The translations under genes were made by a program, and so were the position numbers. Of a DNA stretch of 64,000 nt, positions 12,296-21,012 are shown piece by piece (positions within the stretch are counted from its first letter, which is position 1; each line of letters opens with the position of its first letter). A model generated the notes under the pieces. The model saw only the letters and a list, made by a program, of their open reading frames with translations, was not told the DNA's origin and did no database searches. Where the stretch lies: contig NZ_BSTJ01000002.1 in the NCBI RefSeq assembly GCF_030269445.1, forward strand, positions 434,001-498,000. The letters are read 5' to 3'. Origin of the DNA: Actinoallomurus iriomotensis (lineage in GTDB: Bacteria; Actinomycetota; Actinomycetes; Streptosporangiales; Streptosporangiaceae).

Positions 12296-13214
12296 GGTCG
12301 TCCGTCCCGGCGACGATCGCGGCCACGTCGCCCACCTCCACGCGGTAGTCGTGCCGCAGCATCATCACGACCCCGGCCGAGACCGCGCGTACGATCTCCC
12401 GCTCGGCGCCCGTCTGGTCGTACACCGCGCCGAGGGGCCGGCCGGGCTCGACGGTGTCGCCGGCGGCGACCCGCGAGACGAAGAAGCCCGACGAGCGGAA
12501 GGCGATGCCCGCGTCGGTGTCGCCGTTCCCGTCCGTCACGACCACCTGGCGGTCGCCGGGCGGCACCGGCTCCCCGCCGAGTACGCCGATCTCCGTCAGG
12601 AGACGCAGCGTGCTCGTGACGTAGCGGTCGATGTCAGGTTCCAGCAGGGAACCGCTTCCGCCGCACTCGAAGTACAGCCACGGCGTGCCGCGGGCCTCGG
12701 CGTGGCTGACGGATCTCCCGGGCCCGATCGACGGGTGCGACCACAGGAAGGGGAACGTCGTCACCCGGGCCAGGTCCAGGAGCGGCCGCCCGCCGATCTC
12801 CCCCTGGGCGGGCAGGCCGCACAGGGCCGGCATCCGGTACCGGCGGCCGGCCGAGTGCAGGTCGATCAGCAGGTCACATTCGTCGATGAGCTCCCTGCTG
12901 ATCGTGTCCGCGATTCTGGAGCTCAGGCTGCCCCGCGCGTCGCCGGGAAATACGCGGGCCAGGTTCTCCGAGTCCGCGCCGAGCCGTGTCCCGGCGGCGA
13001 GGGCCGGCGGGTTGGCGCGGGCGAGCACCGTCACCGTGCCGCCGACCGGCCGCGCGCCGAGCACGGCGATCAGCCGCTGGGCGGCCAGCACGCCCTCGAT
13101 CTCGTCACCGTGCACGCCGCCGAGGATCGCGACTCGCGGCCCTCCTCCGGCGCCGATGCGTACGGCCTCCAGCGACAGGTCCGGTCCGGCCGCCAGGTGG
13201 TCCACCTGAATCAC
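12285..13214 (-). CDS. Succinylglutamate desuccinylase/aspartoacylase-family deacylase
   Basis: A 309-residue zinc hydrolase of the M14-like AspA/AstE family. GGVHGDEIEG supplies the first Zn ligands (His-x2-Glu) and LLIDLHSAG the third histidine. YFECGGSGSLLE fits the catalytic-glutamate region, and the C-terminal beta domain (about 220-309) has the usual GGEPVPPGDRQVVVTDGNGD beginning. Family members remove acyl groups from N-acyl amino acids or act on related amides (including the ectoine-breakdown deacetylase). The neighbouring aldolases suggest it frees an amino group before C-C cleavage. No ectoine hydrolase is present nearby, so I do not call it DoeB. Confidence 0.86.
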   Translation of the reverse strand: MIQVDHLAAGPDLSLEAVRIGAGGGPRVAILGGVHGDEIEGVLAAQRLIAVLGARPVGGTVTVLARANPPALAAGTRLGADSENLARVFPGDARGSLSSRIADTISRELIDECDLLIDLHSAGRRYRMPALCGLPAQGEIGGRPLLDLARVTTFPFLWSHPSIGPGRSVSHAEARGTPWLYFECGGSGSLLEPDIDRYVTSTLRLLTEIGVLGGEPVPPGDRQVVVTDGNGDTDAGIAFRSSGFFVSRVAAGDTVEPGRPLGAVYDQTGAEREIVRAVSAGVVMMLRHDYRVEVGDVAAIVAGTDDRAA

Positions 13215-13233
13215 AAGGAGCTCCGATCTGCTG

Positions 13234-14319
13234 TCACTGCCGGCGGGCGTGGACGGGCCAGGTCTCCACGAAAGAGGAGTCGTCGTAGACGGCGTACTGG
13301 TGGTAGAGGTTCACCGCGGTACAGGCGTGGTTGGGGATGACCGCGATCCGCTCCCCCGGCCGCAGGCCGTGGGGCGCGGAGGCGGTGCCCAGGCCGTGCT
13401 CCTCGTACAACTTGGCGAGTACCAGACCGGGGCGGCCGGCGACCGACCCGAACCCCTCGGTCAGGCTTGTCATCCGCTCGGCCGGCAGGCTCTTGCTTCC
13501 CGCGTCGACGACGAACCGGTCCGGGGCGGGGACGTCCACCACCGTGGTGACCACCACCAGCGCGCACTCGTCGACGCCCGGGCCGCCCAGCGCGACCTGC
13601 GTGGCGTCGTAGAAGACGTAGTTGCCGTAGCGGTACTCATCGGCCTCGCCCGACTCCAGCCGGGCCAGCGGGGTGACGCCGACGCTTCGCACCGGTGCGC
13701 CGACGCCGTGGGCGGCGAGCGCGGCGGCGCTCTCCCGCAGAGCGCGATCCTGCTCGTCGAGTACGGCGGCCAGCGACGCGGCGTCGTGGGCGCCGTAGGC
13801 GTGACCCGCGAACGTCATCAGCCCGCGCAGCGGCAGCCGGTCGCCGAACGGGGCGGAGGCGATCGCCGCGGCGGTCGCCTCCCCCGGCGGGGTGCCGAGC
13901 CGGGCGGCGCCGGAGTCGACCTCCCAGTAGACGTCGAAGGACGCGCCGGTGCGCTCCAGGGAACGGACGTGTTCGGCCCGGCAGCAGACGACCCCCACGG
14001 AGCCGCGCTCGGTCAGCTCACGCAGCGCGCGGGCCCGCCAGTCCGGCACCGGCGGATAGGCCACCAGCACCGACTCGAACCCCGCGTCGAACGCCAGATG
14101 CGCCTCGGTGACGGTGGCGACCGTCGCCGTACGCGCCCCGGCGGCCGCCTGCATCCGGGCGATCTCCAGGCACTTGTGCGTCTTGAGGTGCGGCGTCGAT
14201 CGTCCCCCGTATCCGGCGACGCGATCGGCCATGTCCCGGATGTTCCGTTCGATCCGGGTGTGATCCACCGCGAGGAACGGGGTCGGCCGCCCCTGGTCCG
14301 CGCAGGCCGCTGTCCACAT
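13234..14319 (-). CDS. D-threonine aldolase / D-serine dehydratase-like PLP enzyme
   Basis: A 361-residue fold-type III PLP enzyme with an alanine-racemase N-terminal barrel. The PLP lysine is Lys46 in TPHLKTHK. The C-terminal domain has PNHACTAVNL, whose His and Cys are the metal ligands of the DSD1/D-threonine aldolase family. Relatives cleave D-threonine, D-3-hydroxyaspartate or D-phenylserine to glycine and an aldehyde, or dehydrate D-serine. It is the first enzyme gene after the IclR regulator and pairs with an N-acyl-D-amino-acid deacylase-like gene on the other side of the divergent promoter. That supports a D-amino-acid route. Aldolase versus dehydratase activity cannot be settled from sequence. 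Confidence 0.87.
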   Translation of the reverse strand: MWTAACADQGRPTPFLAVDHTRIERNIRDMADRVAGYGGRSTPHLKTHKCLEIARMQAAAGARTATVATVTEAHLAFDAGFESVLVAYPPVPDWRARALRELTERGSVGVVCCRAEHVRSLERTGASFDVYWEVDSGAARLGTPPGEATAAAIASAPFGDRLPLRGLMTFAGHAYGAHDAASLAAVLDEQDRALRESAAALAAHGVGAPVRSVGVTPLARLESGEADEYRYGNYVFYDATQVALGGPGVDECALVVVTTVVDVPAPDRFVVDAGSKSLPAERMTSLTEGFGSVAGRPGLVLAKLYEEHGLGTASAPHGLRPGERIAVIPNHACTAVNLYHQYAVYDDSSFVETWPVHARRQ

Positions 14320-14331
14320 GATGACTCCTAC

Positions 14332-15075
14332 TCAGCCCATCGTCGGGAGGGTCGTCCGTACGGTGATCTCGGCGGCCAGGCGGCGTACCGCCTCGCCCAT
14401 CTCTCGTTCGAGCTCGGCCGACATCCGCTCAGGCGACACGATCAGGCTGATCGCCGCGACCGGCTCGCCCGGATGCCCGAGCGCCGCCGCGACCCCCGCG
14501 ACCCCGTCGAAGAACTCTTCCCGGTCCACGGAGTAGCCGCGCTCGGCGGCCTGGGCGACCTCCTCGATGATCCGCACCCGCACGGCGTCGGACAGGGCAT
14601 CCCACTCCGGTGACGCGCAACGGGTCTCGCGGTCGGCGGGGGCGAGCGTGGCCAGCACCGCGCGCCCGGCGGCGCCCGCCCACATCGCCGCCGTGCTGCC
14701 GAGCCGCGCGCTGGGCGCGAACGGGATGCTGCTGTCGGTGCGCTCGATGTAGACCATCTCGTTGCCGTTGGGCACCGAGAAGGCCGTCGCCGCCTGGTAC
14801 CGCTGCCCGAGCTGGACCAGAGCCGCGCCGGCCTCGGCACGCATGTTGCGATGGGACAGCCGGATCGCGGCGAGCCGGAGGGGAAGGTCCCCGATCTGCC
14901 AGTTGCCCGCGGCGTCGCGTTCGAGCAACCCGATGTCGACCATCCCCATGAGAAGCCGGTGCGCGGAGCTCTTGCTGAGCCCGGCCCGTTCGGCGCACTC
15001 GGCGAGCCCGAGCACCGGCTCCTGTTGGGAGAACGCGTTGAGCAGCGCACCGACACGGTCGACTACCTGGACCAT
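14332..15075 (-). CDS. IclR-family transcriptional regulator
   Basis: A 247-residue regulator. An N-terminal winged helix (about 1-65, AECAERAGLSKSSAHRLLMG) is followed by the IclR effector domain. The start at 15075 has an excellent AGGAGG 6 nt upstream. The frame runs open to 15903 but that part is antisense to the amidohydrolase. It is transcribed away from the D-aminoacylase-like gene and leads the leftward operon 12 nt before the aldolase-like gene. It probably controls both arms through the shared 90-bp intergenic region. The ligand is unknown. Confidence 0.93.
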   Translation of the reverse strand: MVQVVDRVGALLNAFSQQEPVLGLAECAERAGLSKSSAHRLLMGMVDIGLLERDAAGNWQIGDLPLRLAAIRLSHRNMRAEAGAALVQLGQRYQAATAFSVPNGNEMVYIERTDSSIPFAPSARLGSTAAMWAGAAGRAVLATLAPADRETRCASPEWDALSDAVRVRIIEEVAQAAERGYSVDREEFFDGVAGVAAALGHPGEPVAAISLIVSPERMSAELEREMGEAVRRLAAEITVRTTLPTMG

Positions 15076-15142
15076 TGCCGCCTCCTGAATCTCTTGACCG
15101 GAGCGCACGACGTGATTAGGTTGCCACATTATCTCACTTAGC

Positions 15143-15168
15143 GGAATACCATCCCACAGAGTGGAATG
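15143..15168. promoter_or_regulatory. Candidate IclR operator in the divergent promoter
   Basis: CATCCCACAGAGTGGAATG (15150-15168) is an imperfect dyad (CAT-CCAC / GTGG-ATG). GGAAT also recurs at 15143 and 15163, exactly 20 bp apart or about two helical turns. It ends on the ATG of the rightward gene, so a bound regulator would block initiation there. Confidence 0.45.
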
Positions 15169-16722
15169 ATCTTGGCGATACTCATCCGGCGGGGACGCGT
15201 GGTCGACCCGGACTCCGGGACGGACGCGGTGCTCGACCTGCTCATCGACGAGGAGCGGGTGATCTCGGCCGCGCCGCGCATCGCCCCGCCCAACGGCGCC
15301 ACGGTGATCGACGCCGCCGGACTCGTCGTCCTGCCGGGCTTCGTCGACATGCACACGCACAGCGACTTCACCCTGCAGGACGACCCGGCCGCCGAAGCCC
15401 GGCTCCATCAGGGGATCACCACCGACGTGACCGGGAACTGCGGGTTCTCCCCGTTTCCGCTGCCCGCCGGGTGCATCGGCTTCGGCTCGTTCTTCAATTC
15501 GCGCATCACCCACGGGTGGCCGGATCTCGACTCCTACGCCGCCCACCTGCGGAGACAACGCCCGACCGTCAACATAGCGCCGCTGGTGGGGCTGGGCGCC
15601 GTGCGGGAGCACGTCCTCGGGCCTGCGCCCCGGCCGCCGGACGCCGCCGAGGCCGCGGCGATGCGGCGCCTCGTCGAGCAGGCGCTCGAACAAGGCGCCT
15701 TCGGAGTCTCGAGCGGGCTGGTCTACACGCCGGGCAGGTACGCCGACGCGGCCGAGATCCGCGACGTCCTCGCCCCGGTCGCGCGGGCCGGACGCCTGTA
15801 CGCGACGCACCTGCGGGACGAGCGGGACGGCCTCGTCGACTCCGTCGCGGAGGCCATCTCCACCGCGGAGGCGGCCGGCGTCGCCCTCCAGGTCTCCCAC
15901 CACAAGGCGCTGGGCCGGGCGAACTGGGGCCGTACCCGGCAGACGCTCTCCATGATCGACGAGGCCAACCGCCGCGGCGTCAGCGATGTCGCCGTCGACT
16001 ACTATCCGTACACCTCCGGGAGCACGGGGGTGTCGAGTCTGCTGCCGGACGGCTCACTGGACGGCGGCTGGACGACCCTGCGCGAGCGAGCCGACGAGAG
16101 CGCCGAGCGTCTGCGCCTGCTCCGGCATCTGGAGAGCTCGGCCCAGTTTCGGCCCGACGAGATCATCATCGGCCGTTCCCGCACCTGGCCGGAGGCCTCC
16201 GGCCGGGCCCTCCAAGACCTCGCGGGAACCGACGGCCGTACCGAAGTGGAGGCGTTGCTCAAGCTCATTCTGGACGAGGGCGAGCGCCTCACCATGATCG
16301 TGCCGGCCGCGTCCGAGGACGACCTCGCCGGTGTCTCCGCCCACCCCACCGCCATGCACGGCAGTGACGGCTGGCTCATGACCGCGGCGCGGGCACGGTA
16401 CGAACACCCGCGCAACCTGTTCAGCACGATCCGGGTGCTCGCCCCGGCCCTGCTCGGGCGCACCTCGATCATCCAGGCGGTGCGCCGGCTGGCCACCGCC
16501 CCCGCCCGGCGGCTGAGCCTCACGGATCGGGGCGCCCTCCGGCCCGGTTCCTACGCCGACGTCGTCATCGCGGACCCGGCGAGGGCCGCCCGGCAGCCGG
16601 ACAACGAATCCGCCCACTCCTACCCCGACCTCATGCGCTGGGTTTTCGTGAACGGCCAGGCCGTCATCGAGGACGCCAAGCCCACCGGCCGGCGCCCCGG
16701 ACAGGTCCTGCGCGCCTCATGA
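15166..16722 (+). CDS. N-acyl-D-amino-acid deacylase-like amidohydrolase
   Basis: A 518-residue metal-dependent amidohydrolase of the D-aminoacylase branch. The small N-terminal beta domain leads into FVDMHTHSDF (His63, His65 metal ligands). TGNCGFSPF follows, with the conserved Cys92 that bridges the metals in D-aminoacylases, then YATHLRDE, QVSHHKALG and the late MHGSDG aspartate. It should release a D-amino acid or related amine from an N-acyl precursor in the cytoplasm. The ATG at 15166 matches family length but has only a weak ribosome site and lies inside the putative IclR operator. It begins the rightward operon with the ABC importer. Confidence 0.88.
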   Translation: MILAILIRRGRVVDPDSGTDAVLDLLIDEERVISAAPRIAPPNGATVIDAAGLVVLPGFVDMHTHSDFTLQDDPAAEARLHQGITTDVTGNCGFSPFPLPAGCIGFGSFFNSRITHGWPDLDSYAAHLRRQRPTVNIAPLVGLGAVREHVLGPAPRPPDAAEAAAMRRLVEQALEQGAFGVSSGLVYTPGRYADAAEIRDVLAPVARAGRLYATHLRDERDGLVDSVAEAISTAEAAGVALQVSHHKALGRANWGRTRQTLSMIDEANRRGVSDVAVDYYPYTSGSTGVSSLLPDGSLDGGWTTLRERADESAERLRLLRHLESSAQFRPDEIIIGRSRTWPEASGRALQDLAGTDGRTEVEALLKLILDEGERLTMIVPAASEDDLAGVSAHPTAMHGSDGWLMTAARARYEHPRNLFSTIRVLAPALLGRTSIIQAVRRLATAPARRLSLTDRGALRPGSYADVVIADPARAARQPDNESAHSYPDLMRWVFVNGQAVIEDAKPTGRRPGQVLRAS

Positions 16723-16753
16723 TCCCTCGGCACGAAACGGAAGAGAGCACCCC

Positions 16754-18091
16754 ATGGCCACCAACGGTTTCCCGCCGATGAACCGGCGCTCGTTCCTCAG
16801 AGGCTCCACGATGCTCGGCGTGGCGGCGGGCCTCGGTTCCACCGGCCTGCTGGCCGCCTGTTCGTCGTCGGACGGGTCCAAGCCGACCAATGACCTGCAG
16901 ATGCACCATGACGCGGCGGTCGGCCCGCTGTTCGCGCCCTACGTCACCTACTTCAACACCAACTACAAGCCGCTTCGGCTGAGCACGTCGTACGTGGCGC
17001 AGGACTACCTGACGGTCACCAACCAGCAACTCGCCGGCGGCAACGCCTCCTACGACGTGCTCTTCGCCGACGAGGGCTACCTGGAGTCGTGGTCGAAGAA
17101 CGGCTGGGTGAGCTCGCTGAAGGGGCACTCCGGGCTGGACAAGCTCGTCGCGGACATGAACCCGGGCGTCGCGGACGGTCTCAAGGGCCCCGACGGCGAG
17201 TTCTACGCGCTGCCCTACTTCCAGGGCGCCGAGTTGTTCGTGGTCAACACCGACCACCTCAAGAAGATCAACGCCAAGGCGCCCACGACCTGGGGCGAGT
17301 TCCTCGACCAGGTGCGCGAGCTGAAGCGCAAGGGGGTGAGCGCCACGCCGTACTCCCCGTACTGGATCAAGTACGCCTTCCTGATGTGGCACCAGTTCGC
17401 CGCCGAGACGGCTTCCGAAGGGGGCGGCGCCCTGTTCGGCGCGGACGCCAAGCCCAACCTCGTCGGCAACCAGGTCGCCCGCGCCACGCTTGAGCGGTGG
17501 CGGACGCTCTACCAGGAAGGGCTCGTCCCCAAGGACCTGTTCACGACCGACTACGGCGGCGTGACGAACATCTTCGGCGGGGGCAAGAGCAGCTTCTCCA
17601 TGCGCTATCAGGCCCAGGTCGTCGGATGGAGGGACCCGAAGCAGAGCAGGGTGGCCAAGGCCGTCAAGAACACGCTGATGCCAGGACAAACCCGACAAAC
17701 GCATAGCTTTGGCGCATCGTGGATGGTGTCCGACACATCGAAGAACAGCGAGAACGCCCTCACGCTGATCGACTACCTCGGGGGCGCCGGAAAGGACGGG
17801 TCGTACCACGTGCCGAAGAACCTGGTCGCCACCGACCTCGGCCTGTCCAGCGGCTACCGGAGCGTCGACCATGACCCCGCCGTCCTGAAGTCGTGGGCCA
17901 AGTGGGCGGACGTCGACGCGCTGACCGAACAACTCGGCAAGACGGTCAGCCTCGGCACCGTCACGACCAGGTCGTGGTACCCGAAGTTCGCCGACATGGC
18001 CTGCGCCACCCTGCAGGAGGTCGTACTCGGCAAGAAGTCGTCGGACGACGGTCTGAAGACGATGAACGACTTCGTCACCGCGCAGAAGTAG
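16754..18091 (+). CDS. ABC transporter substrate-binding lipoprotein (CUT1 type)
   Basis: A 445-residue extracytoplasmic solute-binding protein. NRRSFLRG at residues 12-19 is a twin-arginine motif, and LLAAC is the lipobox, so the protein is likely Tat-exported and lipid-anchored. The remainder is a family-1 solute-binding fold of the kind used for sugars, glycerophosphodiesters and similar polar compounds. It lies 31 nt after the amidohydrolase and before two MalF/MalG-type permeases. The cargo is unknown. The neighbouring enzymes suggest an N-acylated amino compound rather than a plain sugar. Confidence 0.9.
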   Translation: MATNGFPPMNRRSFLRGSTMLGVAAGLGSTGLLAACSSSDGSKPTNDLQMHHDAAVGPLFAPYVTYFNTNYKPLRLSTSYVAQDYLTVTNQQLAGGNASYDVLFADEGYLESWSKNGWVSSLKGHSGLDKLVADMNPGVADGLKGPDGEFYALPYFQGAELFVVNTDHLKKINAKAPTTWGEFLDQVRELKRKGVSATPYSPYWIKYAFLMWHQFAAETASEGGGALFGADAKPNLVGNQVARATLERWRTLYQEGLVPKDLFTTDYGGVTNIFGGGKSSFSMRYQAQVVGWRDPKQSRVAKAVKNTLMPGQTRQTHSFGASWMVSDTSKNSENALTLIDYLGGAGKDGSYHVPKNLVATDLGLSSGYRSVDHDPAVLKSWAKWADVDALTEQLGKTVSLGTVTTRSWYPKFADMACATLQEVVLGKKSSDDGLKTMNDFVTAQK

Positions 18092-18118
18092 CCGTAACGG
18101 AAGCGGAACCCCCTGCAC

Positions 18119-19048
18119 ATGATGACACTCAGGAGCCGGCAACCCGGCCGCACCGGTCGCGGGCGAGGCGAGGCGAGGTTCGGCATGGCCATGGCCATGC
18201 CGGCCCTCCTTGTCACCGTGGCACTGCTCGCGTATCCGCTCGTGTACTCGTTCTGGGTCAGCCTGCACGAGCAGACGCTGGGCAGCCGCCGGCCGGCGAA
18301 GTGGGTCGGCATCGACAACTACACCTCCGTCGTCACGGATCCGACGTTCTTTCCGTCGCTGACCCGGACCGTGCTGTTCGCCGTGGCGGTCGTCGCCGGC
18401 ACCCTGCTGCTGGGGATGACCTTCGCCCTGGCCCTGAACCAGGAGTTCCCTGGACGGTCGATCGTCCGCGGCGTGCTGATCCTGCCCTGGTCGCTGTCGC
18501 AGATCACGCTGGCCCTGACCTTCGGCTGGATCTTCAACTCGACCTTCGGCCCGCTGAACGGCGCCCTCTTCGACGCCGGCCTGATCGACAAGTACGTCGC
18601 CTGGTTCGCCTCCGGGCGGGTGGCGCTCATCGTCATGGCCGTGGCGTTCATCTGGAGCCTCGTGCCCTTCGCCACGCTGCTCCTCCTCGGAGCGCTGCAG
18701 ACGGTGCCCGAGGACCTGCACAAGGCGGCCCGCATCGACGGCGCCGGGCCGGTACGCCGGTTCTTCTTCGTCACTCTGCCCTGGATCCGCGACACCGTGC
18801 TCGTGGTGGCCGTCCTCGCGCTGATCAACGCGTTCCTGGCCTTCGCGCTGATCTACATCCTCACCGGCGGCGGTCCCGGCACCGAGACCACGCTGTTGTC
18901 CTGGTGGGGATACACGACGGCGTTCCGCGACCTCGACCTCGGCCGGGGCGCGGCGATCTTCTACCTGATGACCCTGGCGATGGTGATCCTCGCATCGTTG
19001 ACCGCGTTCGCCATCAGCGGGCGCGGCCGGCAAAGGAGGGCCGCGTGA
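18119..19048 (+). CDS. CUT1 ABC transporter permease (MalF/UgpA type)
   Basis: A 309-residue inner-membrane permease with six predicted helices. The cytoplasmic EAA loop reads DLHKAARIDGAGPVRRFFFVTLPW, the contact for the ATPase. Two adjacent ATG codons (18119 and 18122) could both start translation. The stop codon overlaps the next permease's ATG by one base (TGATG), showing tight coupling. It works with the lipoprotein before it and the ATPase at 19924. Confidence 0.91.
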   Translation: MMTLRSRQPGRTGRGRGEARFGMAMAMPALLVTVALLAYPLVYSFWVSLHEQTLGSRRPAKWVGIDNYTSVVTDPTFFPSLTRTVLFAVAVVAGTLLLGMTFALALNQEFPGRSIVRGVLILPWSLSQITLALTFGWIFNSTFGPLNGALFDAGLIDKYVAWFASGRVALIVMAVAFIWSLVPFATLLLLGALQTVPEDLHKAARIDGAGPVRRFFFVTLPWIRDTVLVVAVLALINAFLAFALIYILTGGGPGTETTLLSWWGYTTAFRDLDLGRGAAIFYLMTLAMVILASLTAFAISGRGRQRRAA

Positions 19049-19920
19049 TGGCCGCCGGAACCCGTGGACGCCTGCTCACGCGCGTCCTGAGAGCGCTCGT
19101 CGTGACGGCTCTGCTGCTGTGGGTGCTGCTGCCGTTCTACTTCCTGCTGCTGGTCGCGCTGACCTCCAAGTCCGATTCGCTGCGGACCCCGCCACGGTGG
19201 ATCCCGACCATGGACTTCGGCAGCTTCCACAGCATCTTCAAGTCGGCGTTCAGCTCGGCGCCGCCGTCCAACCCCAGCGACCTGATCCTGCCCGGCATCC
19301 AGAACAGCGCGGTGGTCGCCGTCTGTGTAGCCGTGCTGAACGTCGTGATCGGCAGCATGGCCGGCTACGCCTTCGCGCGCTTCCGGTTCCCCGGGTCCAA
19401 GTTCATCCCGGGCCTGATGCTCGGCAGCCAGCTCGTGCCGGTCTTCGCGCTCGTCGTGCCCTTCTACGTCATCCTGCACTCGCTGCGCCTCACGGACTCC
19501 ACGGTGGGCATCGTGATCGCGCACCTGAGCTTCACGGTGCCGTTCTCGGTATGGATGATGCGCTCGTTCTTCGCCGGCATCCCCATCGAGGTCGACCGGG
19601 CCGCGATGATCGACGGCTGTACGCGGTGGCAGGTGTTCTACCGGGTCGTGCTGCCGCTCGCCCGGCCGGGGATCATCAGCGTCGGCCTGTTCTCCTTCAT
19701 GGTGTCCTGGAACGACTTCCTCTTCGCGCTGGTCCTGAACTCCAAGACGGACTCGACCCTGATCCAGCCGGCGATCTCCGGGCTCTACAACGTGCGCGAA
19801 CAGTCCTTCGGCATCATGGCCGCCGGCACCCTGCTGGCCGCCCTGCCGACGATGCTGCTCGCCCTCATATCGCAGCGATTCCTCGTGCGTGGCCTGACTT
19901 CAGGCGTCGGAAAGGTGTGA
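19048..19920 (+). CDS. CUT1 ABC transporter permease (MalG/UgpE type)
   Basis: A 290-residue second permease subunit. The EAA loop is EVDRAAMIDGCTRWQVFYRVVLPLARPG and about six membrane segments are visible, beginning with ALLLWVLLPFYFLLLVAL. I start it at the ATG overlapping the preceding TGA. A GTG three bases earlier is in frame, and AAAGGAGGG upstream serves either. It forms the membrane heterodimer with the product of the gene before it. Confidence 0.91.
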   Translation: MAAGTRGRLLTRVLRALVVTALLLWVLLPFYFLLLVALTSKSDSLRTPPRWIPTMDFGSFHSIFKSAFSSAPPSNPSDLILPGIQNSAVVAVCVAVLNVVIGSMAGYAFARFRFPGSKFIPGLMLGSQLVPVFALVVPFYVILHSLRLTDSTVGIVIAHLSFTVPFSVWMMRSFFAGIPIEVDRAAMIDGCTRWQVFYRVVLPLARPGIISVGLFSFMVSWNDFLFALVLNSKTDSTLIQPAISGLYNVREQSFGIMAAGTLLAALPTMLLALISQRFLVRGLTSGVGKV

Positions 19921-19923
19921 CCG

Positions 19924-21012
19924 GTGTCCGGTATCGAACTCCAGCAGGTCAGCAAGCGGTTCGGCGAGACACTGATCGTCGACGCGATCGACCTGACCAT
20001 CGAGGACGGCAGCTTCACCGTGCTGCTGGGACCGAGCGGCTGCGGCAAGACGACGACGCTGAACATGATCTCCGGCCTCGAGGAGGTGTCGGCCGGGAAG
20101 ATCCTGTTCGACGGCCGGGAGATACAGCACCTACCGCCGCACAAGCGCGACGTCGCCATGGTCTTCCAGTCGTACGCGCTGTACCCCAACCGGACGGTCC
20201 GGGAGAACATCGCCTTCGCCCTCAAGCTGCGGAAGATGCCCGCGGATGAGATTCAGCACCGCGTCCAGGAGGCCGCGGAGCTGCTGAACATCAAGGAACT
20301 CCTCGGCCGCAAGCCCCGGCAGCTGTCCGGCGGCCAGCAGCAGCGCGTCGCCCTCGCCCGCGCGATCGTACGCCGTCCGAACGTCTTCCTCCTCGACGAG
20401 CCGCTGAGCAACCTCGACGCCAAGCTGCGCGCCGACATGCGGATCGGCCTGCGCGAACTGCAGAAGGAACTGGGCGGGACGTTCGTCTACGTCACGCACG
20501 ATCAGAGCGAGGCCATGAGCATGGCGGACCAGGTCGTGGTGATGAACGGCGGCATCGTTCAGCAGGACGCGCCGCCCCTCGACCTCTACCGGCGGCCGGC
20601 CAACCGGTTCGTCGCCGGATTCGTCGGCACGCCCACGATGAACCTCGTCACCGGCTCCCTCGGCGACGACGGGCTGTTCGCCGGGGACGGCTGGTCCGTC
20701 CCGACCGGCTGGTCCGGGCCGTCCCACGAGAACGTCACGCTCGGCGTACGCCCCGAGGACGTCACGCTGTCGCCCGGTACGGGCGAGACGTCCGGGCGGG
20801 TACGGATGGTCGAGCGGCTCGGCATCGAGGCCATCGTCGTGACCGCGTTCCCGTTCGGCGACATCGTCGCCCGGACCGACCCCGACACCGACTTCGACAC
20901 CGGCGCGGACGTGACGATGGGGATCCGGGCCGGCAAGGCGCACCTGTTCGACTCCGGCAGCGGTGACGCACTCCCCCGAACGGAAATGGCGAAGGAAGGT
21001 CGGCATGTCTGA
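19924..21012 (+). CDS. ABC transporter ATPase (MsmK/UgpC/MalK type)
   Basis: A 362-residue ATPase with Walker A GPSGCGKTT, Q-loop VFQSYALYPNRTV, signature LSGGQQQR, Walker B VFLLDEPLSNLD and VTHDQSEAM. A C-terminal TOBE regulatory domain (about 240-362) follows, as in MalK. The GTG start follows the permease stop by 3 nt. In many actinobacteria the ATPase for CUT1 importers is encoded elsewhere and shared (MsiK), so a dedicated copy in the operon is notable. Its end overlaps the aldehyde dehydrogenase start by 8 nt. Confidence 0.93.
   Translation: MSGIELQQVSKRFGETLIVDAIDLTIEDGSFTVLLGPSGCGKTTTLNMISGLEEVSAGKILFDGREIQHLPPHKRDVAMVFQSYALYPNRTVRENIAFALKLRKMPADEIQHRVQEAAELLNIKELLGRKPRQLSGGQQQRVALARAIVRRPNVFLLDEPLSNLDAKLRADMRIGLRELQKELGGTFVYVTHDQSEAMSMADQVVVMNGGIVQQDAPPLDLYRRPANRFVAGFVGTPTMNLVTGSLGDDGLFAGDGWSVPTGWSGPSHENVTLGVRPEDVTLSPGTGETSGRVRMVERLGIEAIVVTAFPFGDIVARTDPDTDFDTGADVTMGIRAGKAHLFDSGSGDALPRTEMAKEGRHV

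Noticed and set aside
12285-13214. Assignment of the M14-type deacylase as ectoine-degradation DoeB
   Set aside because: No DoeA-type ectoine hydrolase or diaminobutyrate aminotransferase is nearby; the aldolases and D-aminoacylase indicate another substrate.
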